A program made the translations under genes and the position numbers. Positions 1 through 16,014 of a stretch of DNA of 64,000 nucleotides are shown here, one piece after another. The DNA comes from Panacagrimonas perspica (GTDB lineage Bacteria > Pseudomonadota > Gammaproteobacteria > Nevskiales > Nevskiaceae). Location: assembly GCF_004364935.1 (NCBI RefSeq), contig NZ_SOBT01000011.1:401598-465597 (forward strand), in the 5' to 3' direction. Position 1 is the first letter of the stretch. Each line of letters begins with the position of its first letter. The notes under the pieces are model-generated. The model was not told where the DNA came from and did no database searches. It saw only the letters and a program-made list of their open reading frames with translations.

Positions 1-256
1 CGATGGTGATCACGTCGCCGTGCATGAGCGGGTGCTTGGTGACCGGCTGGCCGTTGACCTGCGTGCCGTTGGTGGAATCCAGATCCTCGAGGAAGGAGTC
101 ATCGAGGATGGTCACGATCGCGGCATGGCGGCCCGACACGGCCTTGTCGTTCAGAACGATGTCGTTGCCCGCCTGGCGTCCGAGCGTGACCCGTTCGGCG
201 GTGAGCTCGAAATCGGTTGTGACGCCTGTGTTGTCGGTGATGACGAGCTTGCCCAT
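1..256 (-). CDS. FHA-domain protein, N-terminal part (C-terminus beyond window)
   Basis: The translated minus strand shows a forkhead-associated domain from near residue 20: a GRQAGNDIVL strand, then VSGRHA, then LDSTNGTQVNG, which together form the phosphothreonine-binding loops of FHA domains. The ATG at 256-254 follows an AAGGGAA ribosome site. The reading frame is open to base 1, so only about 85 residues are seen and any C-terminal domain is unknown. The next genes upstream on the same strand encode a PP2C phosphatase and a Ser/Thr kinase. The likely role (inference) is reading phosphothreonine marks set by that kinase. Confidence 0.85.
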   Translation of the reverse strand, partial: MGKLVITDNTGVTTDFELTAERVTLGRQAGNDIVLNDKAVSGRHAAIVTILDDSFLEDLDSTNGTQVNGQPVTKHPLMHGDVITI

Positions 257-299
257 TCGCGTGTTCCCTTCCGGTATTCCTTAGGTATCCCGTCCGCGC

Positions 300-1124
300 T
301 CAGAACCAGTCCAGCAGGCGCCGGTACCAGGGCTTGCCGATGGCAAAGGACTGGTCGACTCGCGCCAGGATCACGGAGACGTTGTCCTTGCCGCCGCCTT
401 GCAGTGCCTGCTCCACCAGGTCTTTTGCCGCTTCCTGGAGGTTGTCGCCGTTACGCTTCAGGCTGACGCCGATCTGTTCGTCCGAGACCATGTCGCTCAG
501 CCCGTCGGAACACAGCAGGAGCACGTCGCCCACTTCCACCGCCGCCTCGCCGAGTTCCACGCTCACGGCGGGTTCCACCCCCATGGCGCGCGTGACGATG
601 TTCTTGCGCACCATCATCGCCGCTTCCTCGCGCGTGTAGTGGCCCTTCGCGATCATCTCTTCCTGCAGCGAGTGATCCCGCGTGACCTGCTGCAGCTTGC
701 CGGCGCGATACCGGTAGAGCCGCGAGTCGCCGACGTGCGCGATGCTCATGCGGTCGTCGTGCAGCAGCACGACGACCACCGTCGTTCCCATGCCGGCGCA
801 CTGCGGCTGCGATTGCGCGGCCTGGTAGATGGTCTCGTGCGCTTCCTCGATGGCCTTCTTCAGCAGCAGCGCCTGCGGCGAATGGTTGGCGCCGTCCTCG
901 GACGAGGTCAGGCGCCCCAGCTTCTTCCAGTCGCGGCGGACCACGTGCGGAATCGTCGTCGTGGCGATGCCGCTGGCGACTTCGCCGGCGTTGTAGCCGC
1001 CCATGCCGTCGGCAAGAACCAGAAGTCCGAAATCGCGGTCCTCCGTGATCGCGTCTTCATTGTTCGTCCGCACCCGCCCCATGTCGGTCAGCAGCGCGGT
1101 CGATACCTTGTCCTTGATGGCCAT
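300..1124 (-). CDS. PP2C-family Ser/Thr protein phosphatase
   Basis: A 274-residue PPM/PP2C phosphatase, about the usual size for the bacterial stand-alone (Stp/PppA-like) form. The metal-binding motifs are visible: NNEDAI near residue 20, LADGMGG near residue 38, GMGTT and HVGDSRLYR mid-protein, CSDGLSD near residue 205 and GGGKDNVSV near the end. It hydrolyses phosphoserine or phosphothreonine using two divalent metals, and no membrane segment is seen. It lies 19 bp downstream of the CHASE2 kinase stop and upstream of the FHA gene on the same strand, so the three probably form a phosphorylation/dephosphorylation/readout operon. Confidence 0.93.
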   Translation of the reverse strand: MAIKDKVSTALLTDMGRVRTNNEDAITEDRDFGLLVLADGMGGYNAGEVASGIATTTIPHVVRRDWKKLGRLTSSEDGANHSPQALLLKKAIEEAHETIYQAAQSQPQCAGMGTTVVVVLLHDDRMSIAHVGDSRLYRYRAGKLQQVTRDHSLQEEMIAKGHYTREEAAMMVRKNIVTRAMGVEPAVSVELGEAAVEVGDVLLLCSDGLSDMVSDEQIGVSLKRNGDNLQEAAKDLVEQALQGGGKDNVSVILARVDQSFAIGKPWYRRLLDWF

Positions 1125-1143
1125 GTCGATGTGCGCCCCTGAC

Positions 1144-3882
<2,739 letters not shown>

Positions 3883-3966
3883 CCCCCTGCGCGCGAACCC
3901 GATTCGCGTTCTGCGGTGATACTAGCGTGGTTTTCGGGACCTCAACTAACGGACTTTACGAACGTC

Positions 3967-5322
3967 ATGGCGAAAACCCGAACCGCCTACGTCTGCCAGA
4001 ACTGCGGTGCATCGGCTTCCAAGTGGGCAGGGCAGTGCGCCGATTGCGGGGCCTGGAACACGCTGGTGGAATCGACCGTCGCGGCGACCCGCCCGGGGAC
4101 CCGGCCGGGTGTCGCAAACGCGACCGCCGTCCGGCGTCTGCACGAGGTCGATGCGGAGTCGGCGCCTCGTGTCGGCTCCGGCCTGGAGGAGATGGACCGG
4201 GTGCTCGGCGGAGGCTGGGTCCGGGGTGCCGTGATCCTGATCGGAGGCGATCCCGGCATCGGCAAATCCACGCTGCTGCTGCAGTTGCTGGCCGCCGTCG
4301 AGGGGCGTCTCGACACCCTTTACGTGACCGGTGAGGAATCCCTCTCGCAGGTGGCCATGCGGGCCCAGCGGCTGGGACTGCCGCGCGTGGATTTGCCTGC
4401 ACTGGCCGAGACTTCGATCGAGTCGATCCTGGCCACGGTGGCCGCCACGCGACCCGGCCTGGTCGTCATCGATTCGATCCAGACGCTGTACACCGACACG
4501 CTCGATTCGGCGCCGGGTTCGGTGTCGCAGCTGCGCGAATGCGCAGCGCAGCTCGTGCGTCAGGCCAAGGCCAGCGGCACCACGGTGATCCTGGTCGGGC
4601 ACGTGACCAAGGAAGGCGCCATCGCCGGTCCGCGCGTGCTCGAACACATGGTCGACACGGTGCTGTATTTCGAGCACGACCCCGGTTCGCGTTTCCGGCT
4701 GATCCGCGCGGTCAAGAACCGCTTCGGCGCCGTCAACGAACTCGGTGTCTTCGCGATGACCGACACCGGCCTCAAGGAGGTCAGCAATCCGTCGGCGCTG
4801 TTCCTGTCACGCCATGAAGAACCGGTGCCGGGAAGTGTGATCACCGTCACACGTCAGGGCTCGCGACCGCTGCTGGTCGAGGTCCAGGCGCTCGTCGACC
4901 GCTCGATGGTCGGCAATCCGCGCCGCGTCGCGCTCGGTCTGGAAGGCAATCGGCTGAACATGCTGCTGGCGGTGCTCCATCGGCACGGAGGCGTCGCACT
5001 CGGCGACCAGGATGTCTTCGTCAACGTCGTCGGCGGCATGCGCATCAGCGAACCGGCTGCCGATCTGCCGCTGCTGCTCGCCGCGCTGTCCAGCTTTCGC
5101 GGCCGACCGCTGCCCACCGACCTGGTCGTGTTCGGGGAAGTGGGTCTGGCCGGCGAGATCCGCCCGGTGCAGGGTGGCGAGGAGCGGCTCGTCGAGGCGG
5201 CCAAGCAGGGCTTCAAGCGCGCGCTGGTGCCCGAGGCCAATCGCCCCCGCAAGAGCGTGAAGCTCGATCTCGAGGTCACTGCCGTGAGCCGCCTGGATCA
5301 GGCGATGAAGTTCGCGAGTTGA
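3967..5322 (+). CDS. radA: DNA repair protein RadA (Sms)
   Basis: A 451-residue RadA/Sms, normal length. An N-terminal C4 zinc finger (CQNCG...CADCG, residues about 11-29) precedes a RecA-like ATPase core with Walker A GGDPGIGKST (about 93-102). The RadA signature KNRFG lies near residue 250, followed by the C-terminal Lon-protease-like domain. RadA is a branch-migration helicase that helps process recombination intermediates; in naturally transformable bacteria it also extends D-loops during transformation. The start is the ATG of MAKTRTAYVC, because upstream codons in the same frame run antisense through the kinase gene. Confidence 0.97.
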   Translation: MAKTRTAYVCQNCGASASKWAGQCADCGAWNTLVESTVAATRPGTRPGVANATAVRRLHEVDAESAPRVGSGLEEMDRVLGGGWVRGAVILIGGDPGIGKSTLLLQLLAAVEGRLDTLYVTGEESLSQVAMRAQRLGLPRVDLPALAETSIESILATVAATRPGLVVIDSIQTLYTDTLDSAPGSVSQLRECAAQLVRQAKASGTTVILVGHVTKEGAIAGPRVLEHMVDTVLYFEHDPGSRFRLIRAVKNRFGAVNELGVFAMTDTGLKEVSNPSALFLSRHEEPVPGSVITVTRQGSRPLLVEVQALVDRSMVGNPRRVALGLEGNRLNMLLAVLHRHGGVALGDQDVFVNVVGGMRISEPAADLPLLLAALSSFRGRPLPTDLVVFGEVGLAGEIRPVQGGEERLVEAAKQGFKRALVPEANRPRKSVKLDLEVTAVSRLDQAMKFAS

Positions 5323-5329
5323 GGGCGAC

Positions 5330-6448
5330 ATGGCCCGCGCCGGAAAGATCCTGACGTGGCTGGTGGTTCTGGGCGTCGGTCTTGGATGCGCGGTCTACGT
5401 CGTGTTCCAGTTGCCGGTCTTCGGCGGACGCTTCGAAGGCGCAAGACTCGAGCGCATGCGTCAATCGCCGCAGTACCACGACGGCCGTTTCGACAACACG
5501 CCGCGATCGCCCGGAGGCTTCGCGCTCGTCGAGACGATCCGCAAGTATTCGGAAGGCCAGGTCCGCGAGCCGACGTTCGAGGTGCCGGTGATGGCGATGC
5601 CGCCGGCCGCGCTGCTGGAGCCGGTCCGTCCGGGATTGCGCCTGTGGTGGCTCGGGCATGCGAGCACCCTGGTGGAAATCGACGGCGTGCGCCTCATGAC
5701 CGATCCCGTTCTGTCCGAGCGTGCATCGCCGTTCGCGTTCGCGGGCCCGAAGCGCCTGCATCCGTCGCCGTTGGCGCTGGAGGCGCTGACGCACATCGAC
5801 GCCGTCGTAATCTCGCACGACCACTTCGATCATCTCGACATGGCCACGATCGAGCACCTGGCCGATGGCGGGACCCATTTCTATGTGGGCCTGGGCGTGG
5901 GCGCACACCTCGAACGCTGGAAGGTGCCCGCGGCGCAGATCCACGAGATGGACTGGTGGGAGCAGGCGGACATCAAGGGCGTGCGCATCCATTGCACGCC
6001 GGCCCGGCATTATTCGGGTCGTCGGCGCATGGACAACTCCACGCTGTGGGCGTCCTGGATGATCCGCGGTCCCGGACATTCCGTTTACTACAGCGGCGAC
6101 ACCGGCTACTCGCCGCATTTCGCCGAGATCCGGCGCAGGCTGGGCGCGCCCGAACTGACTCTGATGAAGGTCGGCGCTTATGGCGAACCCAAGCCCTGGA
6201 TCGACATCCACATGGATCCCGAATCCGCCGTGCGTGCGCAGGGGGATCTGGGCGGCTCGGTATTGCTGCCCTTGCACTGGGCGACGTTCAACCTGGCGTA
6301 TCACGCGTGGGACGAACCGATCCGGCGCACGTTGGCAGCGGCCCCCGCGCTGGACGTGAAGGTCATCACGCCGCGCCTCGGCGAGCGCTACGAAGCGGGC
6401 GAGGATTTCGTCAACACCGCCTGGTACGAAGCCCCGTACCCCGGGTGA
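5330..6448 (+). CDS. MBL-fold metal-dependent hydrolase, NAPE-PLD/RomA-like
   Basis: A 372-residue protein with an N-terminal membrane anchor (residues about 7-27) and a metallo-beta-lactamase fold. Key motifs are WLGHASTLVEIDG and TDPVLSERASPF (the UlaG/NAPE-PLD-like N-terminal strands), SHDHFDHLD near residue 162, and C-terminal YYSGDTGYSPHF and LPLHWATFN. Bacterial relatives include outer-membrane-associated RomA-like proteins and N-acyl-phosphatidylethanolamine phospholipase D homologues; the substrate here is unknown. It starts 7 bp after radA, so co-transcription is likely. Its last codons and stop lie in a REP-type palindrome. Confidence 0.85.
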   Translation: MARAGKILTWLVVLGVGLGCAVYVVFQLPVFGGRFEGARLERMRQSPQYHDGRFDNTPRSPGGFALVETIRKYSEGQVREPTFEVPVMAMPPAALLEPVRPGLRLWWLGHASTLVEIDGVRLMTDPVLSERASPFAFAGPKRLHPSPLALEALTHIDAVVISHDHFDHLDMATIEHLADGGTHFYVGLGVGAHLERWKVPAAQIHEMDWWEQADIKGVRIHCTPARHYSGRRRMDNSTLWASWMIRGPGHSVYYSGDTGYSPHFAEIRRRLGAPELTLMKVGAYGEPKPWIDIHMDPESAVRAQGDLGGSVLLPLHWATFNLAYHAWDEPIRRTLAAAPALDVKVITPRLGERYEAGEDFVNTAWYEAPYPG

Positions 6449-6519
6449 AACCCGGGTTTCCCTCCGATTTGCGAGAAAACCCCGCTCTTTCGCTTCGCGA
6501 AATTCAACACCCGGGCTAC
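6436..6519. repeat. REP-like paired palindrome (copy A)
   Basis: A CCCGGGTGAAACCCGGG palindrome and a later CACCCGGGCTACG half lie in inverted orientation, at the 3' end of the MBL-hydrolase gene and between convergent genes. It is related to the GTAGCCCGG...CCGGGCTAC units at 18135, 45465, 48567, 54652 and 57649. Confidence 0.7.
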
Positions 6520-6527
6520 GGGGACGG

Positions 6528-7547
6528 TCAGACCAGCGCCGGAATCTGCATCGTCACGCAATGCAGGCTGCCGTACTGCCGGATCAGCCAGCGGCAATCG
6601 ACGGCGACGACCTCGCGATCCGGGAAGCAGGGCCGCAATGCCGCGAGCGCGGCCTCGTCCTGCGGCGCGCCGTAGACCGGCACCAGCACCGCGCCGTTGA
6701 CGATCAGGAAATTCGGATAGCCGGCGGGCAGGCGCTTGCCGTCCTCGTCATGCATCGCGGCCGGCAGCGGCAGCGCCACCAGGCGGTAGGGCTGGCCGTC
6801 GACGGTGCGCAGCGCGCGCAGTTCCTGCTCCATCGCCGCGAGGTCCTCGTAGTGAGGGTCGTTGCGGTCGTCGCAGGCCTGGTAGGCGATCGTGCGTGCA
6901 TCGCAGAAGCGCGCGATCGTGTCGATGTGTCCGTCGGTGTCGTCGCCGAGCAGATCGCCGTGCCGCAGCCACAGCACGCGGTTCACGCCCAGGCGCGGCT
7001 TGAGGAAGGCCTCGATCTGCGCGCGGTCGAGATGCGGATTGCGGGTCGGCGCCAGCAGGCAGCGCTCCGTCGTCAGCAGCGTGCCCTGGCCGTCGACCTC
7101 GATGGCGCCCCCTTCGAGAATGAAATCCTGCGTCTCGATGGGCGCATCCCAGGCGCCGAGCTTCGCCAGCTCGCGCGTCAGCGCATCGTCGCGCGCGGCT
7201 TCGAACTTGCCGCCCCAGCCGTTGAAGCCGAAATCCAGGTGCAGCAGCCGACCCTCGCGCACGACGGTGATCGGGCCGTGGTCGCGAGCCCAGACGTCGT
7301 CGGAGTCGACGCGATGGATGCGGACGCGCTGCGTGCGTGCGCCCGCCGCCGACAGCCGCACGAGCAGCGATGCCGCATCCAAGCCGTAGTTGATGTGCAC
7401 CGGTTCGTAGCGGCTGATCGCCGCGGCGATGCGCAGGAAGTTGTCCTCGACCTGCGCGAAGTGCTGCGCGAAATCGCCGTCGGCGCGCGGCCACGTCAGC
7501 ATCACGGAGGTCTGGGGCGCCCACTCGGGCGGAAGGAAGTCGGTCAT
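6528..7547 (-). CDS. aguA: Agmatine deiminase (porphyromonas-type peptidylarginine deiminase family)
   Basis: A 339-residue protein beginning MTDFLPPEWAPQTSVMLTWP, the typical N-terminus of agmatine deiminases. Visible motifs include DVWARDHGPITV, DFGFNGWGGKF, LEGGAIEVDGQGTLL, DTDGHIDTIARF and the C-terminal catalytic cysteine in GSLHCVTMQ. The enzyme converts agmatine to N-carbamoylputrescine and ammonia in polyamine synthesis from arginine. The chosen ATG at 7547 gives the conserved N-terminus; the 14 extra upstream codons are not conserved in type. No aguB is adjacent. Confidence 0.92.
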   Translation of the reverse strand: MTDFLPPEWAPQTSVMLTWPRADGDFAQHFAQVEDNFLRIAAAISRYEPVHINYGLDAASLLVRLSAAGARTQRVRIHRVDSDDVWARDHGPITVVREGRLLHLDFGFNGWGGKFEAARDDALTRELAKLGAWDAPIETQDFILEGGAIEVDGQGTLLTTERCLLAPTRNPHLDRAQIEAFLKPRLGVNRVLWLRHGDLLGDDTDGHIDTIARFCDARTIAYQACDDRNDPHYEDLAAMEQELRALRTVDGQPYRLVALPLPAAMHDEDGKRLPAGYPNFLIVNGAVLVPVYGAPQDEAALAALRPCFPDREVVAVDCRWLIRQYGSLHCVTMQIPALV

Positions 7548-7568
7548 GTCAGGGCTGAAAATGAGAAA

Positions 7569-7595
7569 GCCTCGGCGGTCGAGGACCACCGAGGC
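7569..7595 (-). terminator. Rho-independent terminator after the 7644-8018 gene
   Basis: A strong hairpin with GCCTCGG and CCGAGGC arms and GGT/ACC extending the stem. Read on the minus strand it is followed by a T-rich run (TTTCTCATTTT). It lies between the stop of the small secreted-protein gene and the start of aguA, so it probably separates their transcripts. Confidence 0.65.
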
Positions 7596-7643
7596 TGCTG
7601 GGCGGGGATGACGCCCGGGTTACGGATTTGAGCGGACGGCTTG

Positions 7644-8018
7644 TTACCGCGGGGGGCCGCCGGCCAGGCCGTCGTACACCGCGATGGGCGCGGGATGGTC
7701 ACGCTGCACGGCGTCCACCACGTGGTCGTATTCGAAGAAGACCGAGAAACCGTCGTAGTCCCAGCGCGTGATCGGCGGCTGCGCGCGTGATCCGCCACCC
7801 ACCGGCGGACGCTTCGCAGCGGGCTGGCCGTACTGGGCCGAAACGGACGCCTTGTTCATGCCCTTGCTCGGCAGGATCGTGCTGGACGCCGGGCGCGAGG
7901 CCTGCGTGACCACGACGATCTCGCCGGCATCGACCGACAGTCCCTCCTGCTCCTCTTGCGCGAGGCAGGCGAACGGGCAGGACAGGGCGGCGGCGGTGAA
8001 GAGAACAGTCAGTCGCAT
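7644..8018 (-). CDS. Hypothetical secreted protein, 124 aa
   Basis: It starts with a clear Sec signal peptide (MRLTVLFTAAALSCPFACLA, probable cleavage after CLA). The mature part has SKGMNKASVSAQYGQP followed by PPITRWDYDGFSVFFEYDHV. That layout resembles small periplasmic proteins widespread in xanthomonads, but I do not recognise a named family with a known function. It precedes aguA on the same strand and is separated from it by a probable terminator. The start codon ATG at 8018 is the only one that preserves the signal peptide. Confidence 0.7.
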   Translation of the reverse strand: MRLTVLFTAAALSCPFACLAQEEQEGLSVDAGEIVVVTQASRPASSTILPSKGMNKASVSAQYGQPAAKRPPVGGGSRAQPPITRWDYDGFSVFFEYDHVVDAVQRDHPAPIAVYDGLAGGPPR

Positions 8019-8139
8019 AGGGGCTTACCTCCGCAATCTCGACATGAGGATAGCACTGGCCCCGGGTGTTCAGGCAGGCGGGTCCGGGCCGATGGGAGCC
8101 GCGTCCTGAGCCGCCTGGCGCCTCCGCAGCCCGGATCGT

Positions 8140-9333
8140 CTAGGTCGGCAAGGCCAGATCCTCGAGCATCGCGGCGAGGAATCGCGCCGCCTCGCCGCCG
8201 GTCACGGCGCGGTGATCGAACGTCAGCGACAGCGGCAGCACCGGGCTCACGACGGCCTGTCCATCGAGTGCGATGACGCCGGAGCGCACCGCACCGGCTG
8301 CCACGATCGCCACCGTCGGCGGCACGATGACCGGGGTCGCGTACCGCCCTCCGAACCGGCCGAAGTTCGACAGCGTGATCGTGTAGCCCCGCAGCTCCTC
8401 CGGCGGCACCGTGCGATTGCGCGCATCGGTCTTCATCTTGTCGAGGCCCCGGCGCAGCGACTCCCCGTCACGATTGCCGACGTCCTGCATCACGCAGACG
8501 AACAGGCCCTCGGGCGTGTCTACCGCCACGCCAAGATGCACCTTGTCGAGCAACCGCCGGCCCACCTCGGCGTGATCGAACCAGGCGTTGAGCGCGGGCT
8601 CGCGCCGGGCCGCAGAGACGATCGCGCGGATCAGGCGCAACGTGACGTCCTGCTGTTGGGGTCCCCACGCACGCAGCACCGCGTCGTCCATCAAGGTCGT
8701 GGGCATGACCTCGTCGCGCGCCTGGCTCATCGCGTTGGCCATCGCCTTGCGCGCGCCCTTGAGCTTCTCCAGCGGTCCCACTTCCGCGAGGATCTTGTGC
8801 ACGCGCTGCACGTCGGCCGCGGTGATGATTCCGTCCGGGCCCGAGGGCGTGATGATCGTCAGGTCCACGTTGAGGCGATGCGCCAGCGCGCGCACGGCAG
8901 GCGCCACCTTAAGGCCCGCCGCGGAGCCGACCGAAGTGACCTTCTCGGTCACCACCTCGTTGTTCTGCGTCATCGCGCCGACGACGACGCCGGTGTCGCG
9001 AATCGCCTCGCCCGCGGTCGCTTTCGCTGCGGCGGGCGCTGGCGGCTGCGGCGGCGCATGGCTCGTTGCGGGCTTGGCCGCGGTTGCGGGTGACGGCGCG
9101 CCGCCCTCGAACGTGACCAGCGCCTTGCCGACCTCGATGGTGTCGCCGACGCCGCCGTGCAGCTTGGCGATGCGGCCCGCCTGGGGGCTTGGGACTTCGA
9201 CCACCGCCTTGTCGGTCTCCACCGACACCAGCGGCTGATCGGCCTTCACGGTGTCGCCTTCCTTGACCAGCCATTCGCGGATCTCGGCTTCCTGCAGGCC
9301 TTCGCCGAGATCGGGCAGCTTGAACACGCTCAT
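8140..9333 (-). CDS. 2-oxoacid dehydrogenase E2 (dihydrolipoamide acyltransferase)
   Basis: A 397-residue E2 with one lipoyl domain (lipoylated Lys in VETDKAVVEV, near residue 43). A Pro/Ala-rich linker follows, then a peripheral-subunit-binding domain (APAVRALAHRLNVD...GIITAADV). The catalytic domain ends with the active-site histidine motif FDHRAVTGGEAARFL. The start ATG follows an AAGGAGG ribosome site at 9338-9344. It is the last gene of an E1alpha-E1beta-E2 operon. The single lipoyl domain and separate E1 subunits suggest a branched-chain or pyruvate dehydrogenase of the alpha2beta2 type; substrate cannot be decided here, and no E3 gene is adjacent. Confidence 0.93.
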   Translation of the reverse strand: MSVFKLPDLGEGLQEAEIREWLVKEGDTVKADQPLVSVETDKAVVEVPSPQAGRIAKLHGGVGDTIEVGKALVTFEGGAPSPATAAKPATSHAPPQPPAPAAAKATAGEAIRDTGVVVGAMTQNNEVVTEKVTSVGSAAGLKVAPAVRALAHRLNVDLTIITPSGPDGIITAADVQRVHKILAEVGPLEKLKGARKAMANAMSQARDEVMPTTLMDDAVLRAWGPQQQDVTLRLIRAIVSAARREPALNAWFDHAEVGRRLLDKVHLGVAVDTPEGLFVCVMQDVGNRDGESLRRGLDKMKTDARNRTVPPEELRGYTITLSNFGRFGGRYATPVIVPPTVAIVAAGAVRSGVIALDGQAVVSPVLPLSLTFDHRAVTGGEAARFLAAMLEDLALPT

Positions 9334-9358
9334 CGAATTCCTCCTTCTTGTTGTCCGG

Positions 9359-10348
9359 CTAGCCGACCGGTGCGAGTTCCAGCAGCTTGCGTACTTCGGC
9401 CACGATGCGACGGACATCGGGCAGATACACCTTCTCGAGCCGCGCCAGCGGCATCACGGTGTCGTAGCCACTGACGCGCAGGACCGGCGCGAACAGGCTC
9501 AGCAGTCCATGCTCGGCGAGATTCGCGGCGATCTCGCTCGCGGGCCCGTAAGCGCGCGGCGCCTCCTGCACGATCACGCAGCGGCCGGTCTTGGTGACGC
9601 TCGCCAGGATCGTGTCCATGTCCAGCGGCTTGAGGCTGGCGACGTCGATCAGCTCGCAGCTCACGCCTTCCTGTGCCAGCGCGTCGGCGGCAAGGCGGGT
9701 CTCATGCATCATCGCGCCCCAGCTCACGAGCGTCAGATGCGTGCCCTCGCGTTCGACGAACGCGGTATCCAGCGGCAGCGCTTCGCCGCTGTCTTCCACC
9801 GCCTGCTTGAACAGTCGATAGCAGCGCGTGGGTTCAAGGAAGATCACCGGGTCGGGATCGCGGATCGCCGCCAGCAGCAGTCCGTAGGCGCGTGCGGGAT
9901 TCGACGGCGCGATCACGCGCAGCCCCGGCATGTGGGCGAAGAACGTCTCCATCGATTCCGAGTGATGTTCGGGTGCGTGGATGCCACCGCCGTTGGGCGC
10001 GCGGATGACCAGCGGACAGGTGATGCGGCCGCGCGTGCGGTTGCGATAACGCGCCGCGTGGTTCGCGATCTGATCGAGGCAGGGATAGAGGAATCCGCTG
10101 AACTGGATCTCCGCGACCGGGCGCAGACCCTGCGTGGACAGGCCGATGGCCATCGCCGCGATCAGGTTCTCGGCCAGCGGCATGTCGATGACGCGCTCCG
10201 GTCCATAGGCGTCGAGCAGTCCGACGGTGGCGCGGAACACGCCGCCGTTGCGTCCGATGTCCTCGCCCAGTACCAGCACGTTCTCGTCGCGCGCCATCTC
10301 CGACTTCAGCGCGAGGTTCACCGCCTCGATGATGTTCAGATCGGCCAT
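9359..10348 (-). CDS. 2-oxoacid dehydrogenase E1 component, beta subunit
   Basis: A 329-residue transketolase-like beta subunit beginning MADLNIIEAVNLALKSEM. Motifs include GEDIGRNGGVFRAT, FSGFLYPCLDQIANHAARYR and RAPNGGGIHAPEHHSES, then the C-terminal transketolase domain with VSWGAMMHET. With the alpha subunit it forms the thiamine-diphosphate site that decarboxylates the 2-oxoacid and passes the acyl group to lipoyl-E2. Only 3 bp separate it from the E1alpha stop, consistent with translational coupling. Confidence 0.95.
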   Translation of the reverse strand: MADLNIIEAVNLALKSEMARDENVLVLGEDIGRNGGVFRATVGLLDAYGPERVIDMPLAENLIAAMAIGLSTQGLRPVAEIQFSGFLYPCLDQIANHAARYRNRTRGRITCPLVIRAPNGGGIHAPEHHSESMETFFAHMPGLRVIAPSNPARAYGLLLAAIRDPDPVIFLEPTRCYRLFKQAVEDSGEALPLDTAFVEREGTHLTLVSWGAMMHETRLAADALAQEGVSCELIDVASLKPLDMDTILASVTKTGRCVIVQEAPRAYGPASEIAANLAEHGLLSLFAPVLRVSGYDTVMPLARLEKVYLPDVRRIVAEVRKLLELAPVG

Positions 10349-10351
10349 GAC

Positions 10352-11467
10352 TCAATGCTCCGTCTGCGGCGCGGGCGCGGTCATCACTTCGGCGCGCTGC
10401 GCCCCGAGCGCGGTGGGAAGCGTGGCGTAGAGCGAATCGAAGATCGCCTGCGGCATTTCCGGCTGCACCGCGAAGTAGGCTTGCGCCACGGCTTCCGCGC
10501 GCGCTGCGGCCTGCGCTTCGAGTTCCTCCTCATCGGCCACGCTCCAGCAGCCGAGCGTCGCCATGCACGCGCGCAGCCGCTTGATCGGACAGCGCGTCCA
10601 GGCGTCCTCGAGTTCGTCCTCGGCGCGATATCGGCGCGCATCATCCGCCGTGGTGTGATCGTGCAGGCGATACGTCACGGCCTCGATCACGCGCGGCCCT
10701 TCTCCGGCGCGCGCCGCGGCGAGCGCCCGTTCCAGCACGTGGCGCGTGGCGATCACGTCGTTGCCGTCCACCTGCTCGCCGGGAATGCCGCCGGCGATGG
10801 CTTTCTGCGCCAGGGTCTGCGCGCCGGTCTGGCGCGCGCGCGGCAGGCTGATCGCCCACTGGTTGTTCGAGATCAGGAACACGACAGGCAGGTTCCACAC
10901 CTTTGCGCTGCTCACCGCCTCGTAGAAGTCGCCGCGCGACGTGGCGCCGTCACCGCAGGCCGCGACCGCCACGCGCGGCTGCTTGCGCAACCGGAACGCG
11001 TAGGCCACGCCAATGGCCTGCGGGATGTGCGTGCCGATCGGCACCGAGAACGGGAAGTCGTGGCGCGACGGCGTGCCTTCTGGAAAATGCATCGAGCGCT
11101 CGTCGCCGGCCCAGTACAAGAACGTCGACTCGGCCGGCACGCCGCGCAGGAACTGCGCCGCATAGTCGCGGTACGCGGGAATCAGCACATCGTCCGCGTG
11201 CATCGCGATGCCGGTGGCGGTGCCGATCGCCTCCTGGCCCAGGCAGGACGCGTAGGTGCCGAGCTGGCCGGTGCGTTGCAGCGCAACCGCCTTGCGGTCG
11301 ATGGCGCGCGTCTCGACCATCACGCGGTACATGCGACGCAGCTCTTCGGGATCCTGCGCGAACGCAGGCAGCGGCGCGAGCACGGTGCCGGCGGCGTCGA
11401 CGAAACGCGTCATGCGTACGTCGAACGCCGCGACCGTGGTCTCGGCGGAAGGCGAGGTTTCGCTCAC
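10352..11467 (-). CDS. 2-oxoacid dehydrogenase E1 component, alpha subunit
   Basis: A 371-residue E1alpha with the thiamine-diphosphate motif GDGATSRGDF...NNQWAIS. Other family hallmarks are RTGQLGTYASCLGQEA, AYRDYAAQFLRGV and YRLHDHTTADDARRY. I chose the GTG start at 11467 because it follows an AAAGGAG ribosome site; the ATG ten codons upstream would place that site inside the gene. It is the promoter-proximal gene of the operon. The C-terminal region is normal length. Pyruvate and branched-chain 2-oxoacids are both possible substrates. Confidence 0.93.
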   Translation of the reverse strand: MSETSPSAETTVAAFDVRMTRFVDAAGTVLAPLPAFAQDPEELRRMYRVMVETRAIDRKAVALQRTGQLGTYASCLGQEAIGTATGIAMHADDVLIPAYRDYAAQFLRGVPAESTFLYWAGDERSMHFPEGTPSRHDFPFSVPIGTHIPQAIGVAYAFRLRKQPRVAVAACGDGATSRGDFYEAVSSAKVWNLPVVFLISNNQWAISLPRARQTGAQTLAQKAIAGGIPGEQVDGNDVIATRHVLERALAAARAGEGPRVIEAVTYRLHDHTTADDARRYRAEDELEDAWTRCPIKRLRACMATLGCWSVADEEELEAQAAARAEAVAQAYFAVQPEMPQAIFDSLYATLPTALGAQRAEVMTAPAPQTEH

Positions 11468-11636
11468 GCGACTCTCCTTTGCGAAGTTCGACCCCACGAT
11501 AGCACCGGCCGCAGCGAAGCAATTTCAGCGTCGGTTCATCTTGAAAAAGCCGTCGATGGAGCGCAGCCGCGATCGCTCATTGCTTCCTCTGCCGGTGAAA
11601 AAGCTCGCGGGGGAGAAGGGCCTCACGCAGCAGACC

Positions 11637-16010
<4,374 letters not shown>

Positions 16011-16014
<4 letters not shown>
